64,000 bases of DNA from Saliniramus sp050485405 (GTDB lineage Bacteria > Pseudomonadota > Alphaproteobacteria > Rhizobiales > Beijerinckiaceae). The first letter of the stretch is position 1. Each line of letters begins with the position of its first letter. Location: contig JBJHBI010000010.1 of NCBI GenBank assembly GCA_050485405.1, positions 1-64,000 on the forward strand, given 5' to 3'. This document shows, in pieces, positions 8,879 through 17,525 of the stretch. A model generated the notes under the pieces. It ran no database searches, was not told where the DNA came from, and was given only the letters and a program-made list of their open reading frames with translations. Position numbers and translations under genes: made by a program.

Positions 8879-10042
8879 ATGGCTGCGGACCGGGTCATTT
8901 CTGCAACGACATCCGCGCCCGCCCGCCCTGCCCGGTCGCGATATCGGCGCCTGCTCCACACATCACGCCGTGCCGTCCACGCCCACGCGATCGCTTTCGC
9001 CATGGTGCTGGGGCTTCTCTCGACGCATGGCGCGCAAGCAAATCCCGCTTCCTCCCTCCACGCCGTCCCGCTCCCCGCCGGCGCCGCCCTTCATGATCGC
9101 ACGCTGGTGCAATATACCCGGATCGTTCTGGCGATGCTCGCGGATGCGGATGCGACGCTAGCGCAAAATCCTTTCGCCCCGATCATGGACGAGCCTCCTC
9201 CGCCGCCTTCCGCTCCCGACCAGACGCCGCCGAACCAAGCGCCGCCCGGCCCCTCTGTACCTCCGCTCCCGGTACCGCCCCTCGCCGCACCGACGGCTCC
9301 CAGCCCAAATGCGAATAATGGCGGCCTCGGTGGCCCCGGCATCGCCGATTTCGCCCGCCCGGTCCTGCGCGCCCAGATCAGCCCGCGTCGTCAGACGGTG
9401 CTCTCGGCCGAGATATCCGGCAAGATCGACGATTTCCCCCTGCGTGAGGGCGAGCGTTTCGCCGAAGGTGATCCCCTCATCGGCTTCGATTGCGCGGTCC
9501 ATGTCGCGCGCCGCGACCGTTCGCGTGCGCAGGAGCAATCGGCGCGAAGGCGCCTCGAAACCGCCGGGCGACTCGACCAGCTCAGCTCCATCAGCCGGCT
9601 CGAATTCGACGAGACCGTCGCCGCCCTCGCAGTGGCCGAGGCCGAGACGACCTTGTCGGAAATCGCCGTATCACGCTGCACCATTACCGCGCCCTTTCCC
9701 GGGCGCGTGGCGGAGCGCATGGCCGAGCCGTTTCAATACGTCGCCGAGGGCGAGCCGGTCATCGCCATCCTCGACGACCGTGATCTCGAAGTCGCGCTGA
9801 TGGTGCCCTCGCGCTGGCTCGCATGGCTGCGGCCCGGCCATGCCTTCACTGTCATGATCGACGAGCTCGAAACCACGCTCGAAGCCGAAGTGTCGCGTAT
9901 CGGTGCGCGGGTCGATCCCGTCAGCCAGTCGATCCGGATATTCGCTTCGATCGGCCATGCGCCGGAGGGGCTGATCGCCGGAATGAGCGGTGAGGCGGAT
10001 CTGCGCCCGCCTCCGCCGGAAGGCGCTTCCGGTGCGCCATGA
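8879..10042 (+). CDS. HlyD/RND-type periplasmic adaptor with a long Pro-rich linker
   Basis: A 387-residue membrane-fusion-type protein. A hydrophobic segment at about 37-49, after a basic leader, ends near A-Q-A at 52-54 and looks like a signal peptide. A strongly Pro-rich linker spans about 103-145. Then comes the adaptor core: a lipoyl-like half, a short coiled-coil hairpin rich in Arg/Glu around 205-250, the second lipoyl half (T-I-T-A-P-F-P-G-R-V) and a beta-barrel. The predicted hairpin is short, as in adaptors that dock to TolC by tip contact. Its stop overlaps the next start (ATGA at 10039-10042), implying coupled translation. The start codon has no strong ribosome-binding site, so a somewhat later start is possible. 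Role as part of the exporter is inferred from context. Confidence 0.8.
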   Translation: MAADRVISATTSAPARPARSRYRRLLHTSRRAVHAHAIAFAMVLGLLSTHGAQANPASSLHAVPLPAGAALHDRTLVQYTRIVLAMLADADATLAQNPFAPIMDEPPPPPSAPDQTPPNQAPPGPSVPPLPVPPLAAPTAPSPNANNGGLGGPGIADFARPVLRAQISPRRQTVLSAEISGKIDDFPLREGERFAEGDPLIGFDCAVHVARRDRSRAQEQSARRRLETAGRLDQLSSISRLEFDETVAALAVAEAETTLSEIAVSRCTITAPFPGRVAERMAEPFQYVAEGEPVIAILDDRDLEVALMVPSRWLAWLRPGHAFTVMIDELETTLEAEVSRIGARVDPVSQSIRIFASIGHAPEGLIAGMSGEADLRPPPPEGASGAP

Positions 10043-11397
10043 GCGAACAGCCCAGCCGCAAGGGCGTCGCCCTCGCCACCCTGCTCGAACTCGAAAAACG
10101 CGCCCGCGCCGCCGAGGATGCCCAGGCGCTCGGCTTCCTGATGGTGAACGACACCCATCTCGCCATCCCCTACCGGCAGGCTGCCTGGTATTGCGCGGCA
10201 AGCAACCGGCTGCGCAGCCTCTCGGGCCTCGCCACGCCTGATCGCGACGCGCCCTTCACGCGCAGACTCGAAGCGTTCTTTCGCAAGACCCTGCGGCAAC
10301 AGCCCCGCGCGCAGAGCCTGACTGCGGCGCGGATGGGCGAAGCTTTCGGCCCGGAGGGCCGCGCGGCGCGTGACGAGGCGAGCACCTTCTTCACCGCGCA
10401 TCTACCCGCCGATATCGCCTTCCTGCCCCTTCGTCACAGGGGAGAAATCCACGGCGCCCTTCTGTTTGCGCGAGAGACGCCTTTCACCCGCAGCGAGATC
10501 AACGCGCTCGATCATCTCGCCGATGCCTACGGCCATGCGCTCGCCGCCCTGACCGGCCCGCATCGGCGCCGCCTGCATTTGCGCCGCAGCCGCGTGATCA
10601 TGCTCGCGGGCCTCGCCGCTCTCCTCGCGGTGATGGCGCTGCCCGTGCGCCAATCCGTGCTCGCCCCCGCCGAGATCGTCGCGCAGGAGCCCGGGCTCGT
10701 ACGCGCACCGCTCGCAGGCGTGATCGAGACGGTGCATGTGCGCCCCAACGAGGCGGTCAGCGCCGGCACGCCGCTGGTCTCGCTCGACGGCTCCGAACTC
10801 ACCACCCAGCGCGAGATCGCCCGGCAACAGCTCAGCGTCGCCGAGGCGGAACTACGCCAAGCCCGCCAGCAGGCGCTGTTCGATCCGCAATCGCGTGCGC
10901 GCCTCGCCGTGCTCGAAGGCCGCCGCGACCAGCACGCAGCGGAACTCGCCTTCCTCGACGAGCGCCTCGCGCGCATCGAGATCACCGCCGCGCGCGACGG
11001 CATCGCCATATTCGACGATGTGGCCGATTGGGAAGGCCGCCCCGTCGCGCTCGGCGAACGGATCATGCTGCTCGCCGATCCGCAGGCGCGCGAGCTCGAA
11101 ATCCGCCTCGCTATTGCCGATTCGATCAATCTCGAGCCCGGCGCCGAGATTCGGTTCTTTCTGAATATCGACCCGGCGGATCCGATCGCCGCCGCGCTCA
11201 CCCGGACGGGTTATCGCGCGAGCGCGATGCCCGACGGCACCATGGCCTACCGCCTGCGCGCGGCACTCGCCGAAGACGATCCGCGCCTGCGCATCGGCCT
11301 GCGCGGGACGGCGCGGGTCTATGGGGAGCGCACGATCCTCGCCCTCTATCTGTTGCGCCGCCCGATCGCATGGCTGCGGCTGCGGGCCGGTCTGTGA
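10039..11397 (+). CDS. HlyD-like adaptor with a cytoplasmic GAF-like N-terminal domain
   Basis: A 452-residue protein in two parts. Residues 1-185 are soluble, and about 125-175 (G-E-I-H-G-A-L-L-F-A then a helix with T-R-S-E-I-N-A-L) resemble a GAF domain. A single membrane helix follows at about 186-204. The rest is HlyD-like: a biotinyl-lipoyl-like segment with G-V-I-E-T-V-H-V-R-P-N-E, a coiled coil at about 255-315 and a beta-barrel. Topology would put the GAF-like part in the cytoplasm and the adaptor in the periplasm, so it could link a cytoplasmic cue to export. It overlaps both neighbours (ATGA at 10039, TGATG at 11395-11399). A GAF-HlyD fusion is unusual but the sequence reads through both parts without interruption. 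Confidence 0.8.
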   Translation: MSEQPSRKGVALATLLELEKRARAAEDAQALGFLMVNDTHLAIPYRQAAWYCAASNRLRSLSGLATPDRDAPFTRRLEAFFRKTLRQQPRAQSLTAARMGEAFGPEGRAARDEASTFFTAHLPADIAFLPLRHRGEIHGALLFARETPFTRSEINALDHLADAYGHALAALTGPHRRRLHLRRSRVIMLAGLAALLAVMALPVRQSVLAPAEIVAQEPGLVRAPLAGVIETVHVRPNEAVSAGTPLVSLDGSELTTQREIARQQLSVAEAELRQARQQALFDPQSRARLAVLEGRRDQHAAELAFLDERLARIEITAARDGIAIFDDVADWEGRPVALGERIMLLADPQARELEIRLAIADSINLEPGAEIRFFLNIDPADPIAAALTRTGYRASAMPDGTMAYRLRAALAEDDPRLRIGLRGTARVYGERTILALYLLRRPIAWLRLRAGL

Positions 11398-13595
11398 TGG
11401 CGGCGGGCGGCATCATCGGTTTGGATCGGCGAAAGCCCGGCCCGCGCATCAGCTTCGGTGGAGGCATGCCGGGCGCCAAGCCGGCGACGTTGCCGCCCCT
11501 GCGCGACGAACTCATCCTGCATCCCGGCCCGGCGGATCGCGACGGCGCCCCCGGCTGGACGCTGGAGGATCCGCAGCGCGCCCGGTATTTCCGCCTCGGC
11601 TGGGCGGAGATCGAGATGCTCGCGCGTTGGCATCTGGGCGATCCCGCCGCCATTGCCGCCGCCATCAATGCGCAGACCACCCTGACGCTCACGGCGGGCG
11701 AGGTCGAGGCTTTCGCCCGCTTCCTCGCCGGGGCCAATCTCGTGCAGGTGCGCGGCGAGCAGGCGCTGCGGATGCTGGCCGAGCAGGCGAAATCCGCGCG
11801 GATGAACCCGCTCGCCTTCGTCTTGAAGAATTATCTCTTCATCCGCATTCCGCTGGTGCGCCCGGATGGATTTCTGGAGGCGACGCGCGGCCTCGCGGCG
11901 CCGTTCTTCTCGCGCGCCTTCTGGATCGCCACGGTGATGGCCGCGATCATCGGCCTCCTCCTCGCCCTGCGGCAATGGGATGCCTTCACCACGACCTTCC
12001 TGCATCTGTTCAGCTGGCAGGGCCTCGCTGCGATCGCGGTCGCGCTCGTCGTGACCAAGATCGCCCACGAACTCGCCCATGCCCATGCGGCCAAGCGCGA
12101 GGGCCTGCCCGTTCCCACCATGGGAATCGCGCTGATGGTGCTCTATCCGGTGCTTTATACCGATACCACCGCCGCCTGGCGCCTGACAGACCGGCGCAAG
12201 CGCCTGCGGATCGGCTATGCCGGCATGGCGATCGAACTCGCCATCGCCGCCTGGATGACGCTGGCCTGGAGCTTCATGCCGGATGGCCCCATGCGCTCGG
12301 CCACCTTCGTCCTGGCCACCACGACCTGGATCATGACGCTCGCGATCAACCTCAACCCGTTCATGCGTTTCGACGGATATTTCCTCTTCTCCGATCTGCT
12401 CGACATGCCCAATCTGCAGGAGCGCGCCTTCAAGCTCGCGCGCTGGCGCCTGCGCGAGGCTCTGTTCGGATTCGGCGAGAGCCCGCCGGAGCGCTTCCCG
12501 CCGGGGCGGGCGCGGTTGCTGGTCGCCTATGCGGTCGCGACCTGGCTCTATCGCTTTCTGCTTTTTCTCGGCATCGCCCTGATCGTCTACCATTTCTTCT
12601 TCAAGGCGCTGGGAATCATATTGATGATCGTGGAACTCGCCTGGTTCATCGGACGCCCGATCGCGCTCGAATTGCGCGAATGGTACGAGCGGCGCGAGCG
12701 CTATCGCCTCAACCGCAACACCGTGGTGACGCTCGCGACCCTGCTCGCCCTCGTCACGCTCTTCCTCATGCCGCTGCAATGGGCGATCCACGCGCCGGCC
12801 CTGCTGCGGGCGGAGCGGCAGACGCGGATCTTTGCGCCGGCGGATGCGATGCTCGTCGCGGATACCGCGCCACAGGGCATCGCGGTGGCGCGCGGCGATA
12901 CGCTGTTTGCCTTCGTCGCCCCCGACATGACCTATCGCCTCGACGAGAATGCCCGCGCCATCGCGCTGCTGCGCTGGCGTGCGGCGATGGATGAAGAAGC
13001 CTCAGGCGCCCGCGTCGATCGCGCGGCCCTGTGGCGGGAACTGGAAGGCGCGCTGTCCGAGCGCGCGAGCCTGACGCGGGAGGCGGAACGGTTGACCGTG
13101 CGCGCACCGCATGACGGACGCCTCGTCGAGCGCGATCCCGAAACCGGCATCGGCGACTGGGTGAGCGCCGGAGAGTGGCTCGCCACGCTGATCGTCCCGG
13201 ATGCGCCGCTGGTCGAGGCCTATCTGGGCGAGGCGGATCTCGCCCGCGTCAGTACGGGCAGCCGCGCGACCTTCTATCCGGATGCGCCGACGCGCGCGCC
13301 GATCGCCGTCACCATCGCGGAGATCGGCGATACGGCCACCGCGCGTCTCGCCTCGGCGCCGGAACTCGCCTCGATCCATGGCGGCGGCATTCCCGCCCAT
13401 GCCGGCGAAGACGGGCCCGTCGCCGATGGTGCCGTCTACCGCATCCTCGCCCGGCCCGATGCATCGGATGGCGCGATGCAGGCGCCGGATCTCGCCCTGC
13501 GTGGCACCCTGCGCCTGCAAGGCGAGCGCCGCTCCCTCGCCTCCCTCACATGGCGTGCGATCCGCGCCGTCCTGATCCGCGAGAGCGGGTTCTGA
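11397..13595 (+). CDS. Polytopic M50 (site-2) metalloprotease fused to a HlyD-like domain
   Basis: A 732-residue protein started at 11397, the ATG inside the TGATG overlap with the preceding gene. Residues 1-150 are soluble, with a segment like a PqqD/winged-helix fold (A-E-I-E-M-L-A-R-W). Membrane helices begin near 165. The M50 zinc site is complete: H224-E-L-A-H228 and N320-P-F-M-R-F-D326-G327. After the last helix near 450, residues 465-732 form a periplasmic HlyD-like domain with a short coiled coil, V-R-A-P-H-D-G-R-L-V and a beta-barrel. It might cleave or thread the giant cargo, or process the adaptors; no ABC or other ATPase is encoded nearby. Function is inferred. The family assignment of the protease core is firm. 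Confidence 0.86.
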   Translation: MAAGGIIGLDRRKPGPRISFGGGMPGAKPATLPPLRDELILHPGPADRDGAPGWTLEDPQRARYFRLGWAEIEMLARWHLGDPAAIAAAINAQTTLTLTAGEVEAFARFLAGANLVQVRGEQALRMLAEQAKSARMNPLAFVLKNYLFIRIPLVRPDGFLEATRGLAAPFFSRAFWIATVMAAIIGLLLALRQWDAFTTTFLHLFSWQGLAAIAVALVVTKIAHELAHAHAAKREGLPVPTMGIALMVLYPVLYTDTTAAWRLTDRRKRLRIGYAGMAIELAIAAWMTLAWSFMPDGPMRSATFVLATTTWIMTLAINLNPFMRFDGYFLFSDLLDMPNLQERAFKLARWRLREALFGFGESPPERFPPGRARLLVAYAVATWLYRFLLFLGIALIVYHFFFKALGIILMIVELAWFIGRPIALELREWYERRERYRLNRNTVVTLATLLALVTLFLMPLQWAIHAPALLRAERQTRIFAPADAMLVADTAPQGIAVARGDTLFAFVAPDMTYRLDENARAIALLRWRAAMDEEASGARVDRAALWRELEGALSERASLTREAERLTVRAPHDGRLVERDPETGIGDWVSAGEWLATLIVPDAPLVEAYLGEADLARVSTGSRATFYPDAPTRAPIAVTIAEIGDTATARLASAPELASIHGGGIPAHAGEDGPVADGAVYRILARPDASDGAMQAPDLALRGTLRLQGERRSLASLTWRAIRAVLIRESGF

Positions 13596-13620
13596 GGTGC
13601 GGGCGGCGCCGCGCGCAGGT

Positions 13621-14241
13621 TCATGACGCCCGACCGTCATCGGCAGAGCTGCGCGCTGCCGCGACGAGTGCCTCGGCGGTGAAGAGCAGGGTTTCGCGCG
13701 CGTCTTTGTCGTCGAGCCCGCAGACATCCTTGAGCACGATCCGCGCCTCGATCCCGCATAACAACGCGAGTGCCCCGGTCAGGCGCGCACGCGCGGGCTC
13801 CGGAATATTCGCGCCCGTGAGGCATGCATCGATCCATCCGATACGCCGCCCGCCGCGGGCGCCCTCCCCGGCTTCGAGCGAGAGACGCAGCATCGTGCGA
13901 AAGGCGGGCTCGTTCTCGCGCACCATCTCCTCGACACCGGCGACGAGATCACGGATCGCGGTCTCCGCGTGCTCCACGCCTTCGCGCGGAATGCGCCCGA
14001 TCCGATCGGGAATCGCTTTTGCGACGGTATCGAGAGCGGCTTCGTTGAGCAGTTGCTCGGCGGAGGAAAAATACCGGTAGGCCGTCGCGCGAGAGATCTC
14101 GGCCCGGTCGGCGACCTCGGCGAGGGTGGGCGTGAGGCCTTCGTCGAGCATGGCCTGCGCTGCATCGAGCAGGGCCTGTCGATTGCGGCGGCGCAACGGA
14201 CTGAGCGCTGCCCCTGAGGTGGCGCGATTTTTCTCTTGCAT
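13621..14241 (-). CDS. TetR-family transcriptional regulator
   Basis: A 206-residue regulator. The N-terminal helix-turn-helix is clear: R-Q-A-L-L-D-A-A at about 18-25 and A-D-R-A-E-I-S-R-A-T-A-Y-R-Y-F at about 45-59. The C-terminal ligand domain is of no recognised subtype. An ATG at 14241 with GGAAGG just upstream is preferred over a TTG at 14277 that would fall inside the operator. A perfect palindrome at 14261-14276 sits between this gene and the divergent cupin gene, so it most likely represses itself and that gene until it binds a small ligand. The inducer is unknown. Confidence 0.88.
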   Translation of the reverse strand: MQEKNRATSGAALSPLRRRNRQALLDAAQAMLDEGLTPTLAEVADRAEISRATAYRYFSSAEQLLNEAALDTVAKAIPDRIGRIPREGVEHAETAIRDLVAGVEEMVRENEPAFRTMLRLSLEAGEGARGGRRIGWIDACLTGANIPEPARARLTGALALLCGIEARIVLKDVCGLDDKDARETLLFTAEALVAAARSSADDGRAS

Positions 14242-14260
14242 CAGCCTTCCATCAGATTTA

Positions 14261-14276
14261 TGAGACGCTCGTCTCA
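14261..14276. promoter_or_regulatory. Palindromic operator between tetR-like and cupin genes
   Basis: TGAGACG-CT-CGTCTCA is a perfect 7+7 inverted repeat with a two-base centre. It lies 20 bases upstream of the TetR-family start codon and 21 bases upstream of the cupin gene start, the usual place and size for a TetR-family operator controlling a divergon. Assignment to this regulator is inferred from position. Confidence 0.7.
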
Positions 14277-14297
14277 AAAAGAGATCATCGTATAGAA

Positions 14298-14798
14298 ATG
14301 GAACTCCCCATGTCGGAATTCAAGCCCCCACATCTGACCAAAGCAAAACACGAAACCGTCCACGTCCTCGGCAACCTGATCACCTTTCTCCTGAGCGGCT
14401 CCGAAACCGGTCAGCGCTTCTCGATGGTCGAGGCGTATACGGCACCCGGCGCGGGTTCACCGCCGCACCTTCACCGGGAGGACGAGGAGACGTTCTACGT
14501 TCTGGAAGGTACCTACGCCTTCACCCTCGACGGCGAGACGCTGATGCGCGGGCCGGGTTCCGTCGTGCATGTGCCGCGCGGTGTGGCGCATGCCTTCGCC
14601 AATCCCGGCGACGCGCCCGCGCGCATGCTGATCCTGAACTGGCCCGCCGACCATCACGAGCGCTTCTTCCGCGCCATCGGCGAGCCGGTCGATCCGGGCA
14701 CGCGGGAATTCCCGGCGCCGCGCGCGCCGGATCTCGCGGCGATCGCCGCCGCTGCGGAAGCCTCCGGCATCGCGCTTCTGCCTCCGGGCCGGGCCTGA
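14298..14798 (+). CDS. Small cupin-domain protein
   Basis: A 166-residue single-domain cupin. The first metal motif is visible as P-P-H-L-H-R-E-D-E-E-T-F-Y-V-L-E-G (two His and a Glu about residues 55-70) and the second as P-R-G-V-A-H-A-F-A-N at about 94-103. Such proteins bind one divalent metal and act as dioxygenases, isomerases or hormone-like sensors; nothing here fixes the substrate. An ATG at 14310 is an alternative start; neither has a strong ribosome-binding site. It is divergent from the TetR-family gene and probably under its control. Confidence 0.82.
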   Translation: MELPMSEFKPPHLTKAKHETVHVLGNLITFLLSGSETGQRFSMVEAYTAPGAGSPPHLHREDEETFYVLEGTYAFTLDGETLMRGPGSVVHVPRGVAHAFANPGDAPARMLILNWPADHHERFFRAIGEPVDPGTREFPAPRAPDLAAIAAAAEASGIALLPPGRA

Positions 14799-14830
14799 CT
14801 GGACCGGGCCTGACTAGGCCGGGTCACCCA

Positions 14831-14863
14831 AAGCGCGCGCCGTCACCCCGACGGCGCGCGTTT
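14831..14863. terminator. Bidirectional hairpin terminator between convergent genes
   Basis: CGCGCGCCGTC at 14834-14844 pairs with GACGGCGCGCG at 14850-14860 around an ACCCC loop, extended by A/T pairs outside. Short T-runs follow on both strands. It lies between the ends of the cupin gene and the convergent M20 peptidase gene. Confidence 0.7.
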
Positions 14864-14867
14864 CGCA

Positions 14868-16028
14868 TCAGTCGATGCGCTCGAGCAGGCGCGCGATCAG
14901 CTTGGCGCGCGGGGCGATGGAGGAGACCAGGGCGTATTCCTGGAGCGTGTGGGCGCCGTCGCCGTCGATGCCGAGGCCGTCGAGGGTGGGGACGCCGAAG
15001 ATCGCGGTGAAATTGCCGTCCGAGCCACCGCCCGTGCGCGAGCATTCCTGCACGTCGAGGCCGATATCGGCGCCGATCTCCTGCGCGAGCGCGAAGATCT
15101 TTGCGACCTCGTCCGTGCGCTCGAAGGGCGGACGGTTCATGCCGCCGGTGACGGTGACCTTGAAATCGGGCGCGAGCGGCTGGAGCCCCATGATCTTGGC
15201 CGCGAATTCCTCACCATCAGCCACGGTGGCGACGCGCAGATCGATGGAGAAGCGGCAATGCTGCGGCACCGTGTTCATCGCCGTGCCGCCATTGATCAGC
15301 CCCACCGTCGTGGTGACACCGCGCTCGTAATCGGTCATCGCCTCGATCACGGAAATCTGGCGTGCCGCCTCGTGAATGGCGTTGCGGCCCTCCGCGTGTT
15401 TCGAACCCGAATGCGCCGGGCGGCCCTCGATATGCACGTCGAAACGCCCCACCCCCTTGCGCGAGGTGACGATTCGGCCCCCGTCTCGCGCCGGTTCGGT
15501 GACGAGCACCGCCTCGGCCTGGCGGCCGAGTTCCTCGATCAGCCCGCGTGTCGTGATCGAGCCGATCTCTTCGTCGGGGGTGAAGAGGAAGACGAGCGGG
15601 CGCTTCGCCGTGCCGCGCCGCGCCACTTCCATGAAGGCCTCGAGCGCGAGATAGGCGCCGCCCTTCATGTCGTAGATGCCCGGCCCGTAGAGCCGATCGC
15701 CGTCGCGCCGCACGGGATTGTCCTTCTCCGCCGTACCGATCGGATGCACCGTATCGAGATGCGACAGCACGAGAATCGGCTTCTCGTTGGTCTGGGGACC
15801 TGCGCGCAGGATGACGCTGTCGCCGAGGCCGTCGCGCCCCGGCACCCGCTCGACGGAGGCGATATTCTCGTCGATACCGGCGACCAGTACGTCCATCATC
15901 GCATTGACGGCATTGGCGTTGCGCGTCGGGCTCTCCACCCGCACCCATTCGCTGATCCGCTCGACCATGGACGCGATACGGCCCTCGTCATCGAAGGCAT
16001 GGACGGCGGAATTGGGATCGACGGGCAT
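14868..16028 (-). CDS. M20 family metallopeptidase (glutamate carboxypeptidase type)
   Basis: A 386-residue zinc peptidase. The start at 16028 has GGAGGT about six bases upstream; a farther start would add an uncharacteristic leader. Metal-site motifs are in order: S-H-L-D-T-V-H-P, G-I-Y-D-M-K-G-G, T-P-D-E-E-I-G-S with the catalytic Glu, a downstream T-E-P-A, and a final G-D-G-A-H-T. The dimerisation insert (R-P-A-H-S-G) is present in the middle. It hydrolyses C-terminal Glu-type or related amide bonds, as in carboxypeptidase G2; the true substrate is not evident. There is no signal peptide, so it is probably cytoplasmic. It is transcribed alone. Confidence 0.88.
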   Translation of the reverse strand: MPVDPNSAVHAFDDEGRIASMVERISEWVRVESPTRNANAVNAMMDVLVAGIDENIASVERVPGRDGLGDSVILRAGPQTNEKPILVLSHLDTVHPIGTAEKDNPVRRDGDRLYGPGIYDMKGGAYLALEAFMEVARRGTAKRPLVFLFTPDEEIGSITTRGLIEELGRQAEAVLVTEPARDGGRIVTSRKGVGRFDVHIEGRPAHSGSKHAEGRNAIHEAARQISVIEAMTDYERGVTTTVGLINGGTAMNTVPQHCRFSIDLRVATVADGEEFAAKIMGLQPLAPDFKVTVTGGMNRPPFERTDEVAKIFALAQEIGADIGLDVQECSRTGGGSDGNFTAIFGVPTLDGLGIDGDGAHTLQEYALVSSIAPRAKLIARLLERID

Positions 16029-16157
16029 GGGAGACCTCCGGATGGCGCGCGATTGCAATATGGCGCCCGTCATAGCCAGAGCCGCCCCGCCTGCGAAGTG
16101 GCCGATCCGCGCACGCCCTTGCGGTTTTCGCGCACGGGGCGGGGGAAATGAGATTCC

Positions 16158-17525
16158 TCAGCCCAGCCGCTCGATCTGCCCCAGCGCCCGCGCGACCGGC
16201 TCTTCCAGCAGCGGCACATGCGCCGCAGCCGCCGTGATGGCGGGGTCGAGGGAGAAGGCGGGGGCGAGATCGTCCTTGTCGCGGCCCGTCTCGAGGCAAA
16301 GCGCATCGATCAGATCGATCTGCTCAGCACGCACGCGATCTGCGGCGCGGGTCACCGCCGCCTTCGCCTCCGCCGCACCCATATCGCGGGTGAGCAGCGC
16401 GCTCGCCGCGTCGGCGAAAAGCAGGCCACGCGTGGCGTCGATATTGGCGCGCATGCGCGTGGCGTCGATCTCCATGCCCTGAGCCAGCACCCGCCCCTCG
16501 CGCAAGACGCCGGAGGCGAGGCCGAGCAGCATCGGCAGAACCTGCCATTCCCCGTGCCAGGCGCCGGCGGGACGTTCATGCGCGCCGATCGCAGCGGCGT
16601 CGAAGGCGCCCGCGAGGCCGCGCGCCTGTGCCTGCGCAGCGAGGACGACCGTGCAGGAGACGGGGTTGCGTTTGTGCGGCATGGCGGATGAGCCGCCGCG
16701 ACCGGGCTGGTGCGGCTCGGCGATCTCGCCCACCTCCGTCGAAGCGAGATGCGCGAGATCCCCCGCCATATGCGCGAGCGCCGAGAGCATTTGCCGCAGC
16801 GCATCTGCGAGCCGCGCGAGCCCGCCACGGCGTGCGTGCCAGGAAAGCTGCGCGTCACCGAGGCCGAGGATTTCCGCCATCCGGGCGCGTATCGCAAATG
16901 CCTGATCGGGCGGCCCCATTCCCGTGAGCGTGCCGACGGGGCCGGCCAGCGACAGTTTCAGCGCGCCGGGGCGGGCATCGTCGAGGGCCGCGAGCGCATC
17001 GCAGATATCACCGAGCCAGATCGCGAGCTTGAAGCCGAAGGTCACCGGCGCCGCATGCTGGCCATAGGTTCGCCCGGCACAGACGCTGTGGGCATGTTCC
17101 TGCGCGCGCAGATGCAAAGCCTCGACCAGCCCGCGCAGATCCGGCGCGAGCGCCTTCAAGCCATCACGGATCTGGAGAACGAGGGCGGTGTCGAGCACAT
17201 CCTGCGTGGTCGCTCCCTTATGCAGGTCACGCGCGCAGGTGGGCGGCAACAAAGCGCGCAGATGCGCCACGAAGGGGATCACCGGAACGCCGGCCAGCGC
17301 CGTCTCCGCGCCGAGCGCCGGGAGATCGAAATCAGCCGGCGTGATCGCGGCAAGCGCTTCCGGCAAAGCCGCATCCGCGATCCCCGCTTCGGCCTGGGCG
17401 CGCGCGAGCGCCGTCTCGAAGGCGAGCATGGCGGTGATCCGTGCTTCGTCGGTGAAGATCGCGCGCATGGCGGGGGTGACGAAGAGCGGACCGGTCAGGG
17501 CGCTGTCGAGGGGCGAGAAGCTCAT
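16158..17525 (-). CDS. pcaB: 3-carboxy-cis,cis-muconate cycloisomerase
   Basis: A 455-residue member of the fumarase/argininosuccinate lyase superfamily. The signature G-S-S-A-M-P-H-K-R-N-P is intact, and the N-terminus (F-V-T-P-A-M-R-A-I-F-T-D) is typical of PcaB rather than adenylosuccinate lyase. The enzyme lactonises 3-carboxymuconate in the protocatechuate branch of the beta-ketoadipate pathway. Its start overlaps the stop of pobA (17522-17525), so both are translated from one transcript. No other pca genes are in the window, so the pathway must be completed elsewhere. Confidence 0.9.
   Translation of the reverse strand: MSFSPLDSALTGPLFVTPAMRAIFTDEARITAMLAFETALARAQAEAGIADAALPEALAAITPADFDLPALGAETALAGVPVIPFVAHLRALLPPTCARDLHKGATTQDVLDTALVLQIRDGLKALAPDLRGLVEALHLRAQEHAHSVCAGRTYGQHAAPVTFGFKLAIWLGDICDALAALDDARPGALKLSLAGPVGTLTGMGPPDQAFAIRARMAEILGLGDAQLSWHARRGGLARLADALRQMLSALAHMAGDLAHLASTEVGEIAEPHQPGRGGSSAMPHKRNPVSCTVVLAAQAQARGLAGAFDAAAIGAHERPAGAWHGEWQVLPMLLGLASGVLREGRVLAQGMEIDATRMRANIDATRGLLFADAASALLTRDMGAAEAKAAVTRAADRVRAEQIDLIDALCLETGRDKDDLAPAFSLDPAITAAAAHVPLLEEPVARALGQIERLG

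Noticed and set aside
11028..11396. An upstream extension of the M50 gene into the preceding adaptor gene
   Set aside because: It would overlap 370 bases of the adaptor gene; the TGATG junction at 11395-11399 gives a normal start.
11346..12791. A 481-residue minus-strand frame opposite the M50 gene
   Set aside because: The plus strand has the complete M50 zinc motifs; the opposite frame is a compositional shadow.
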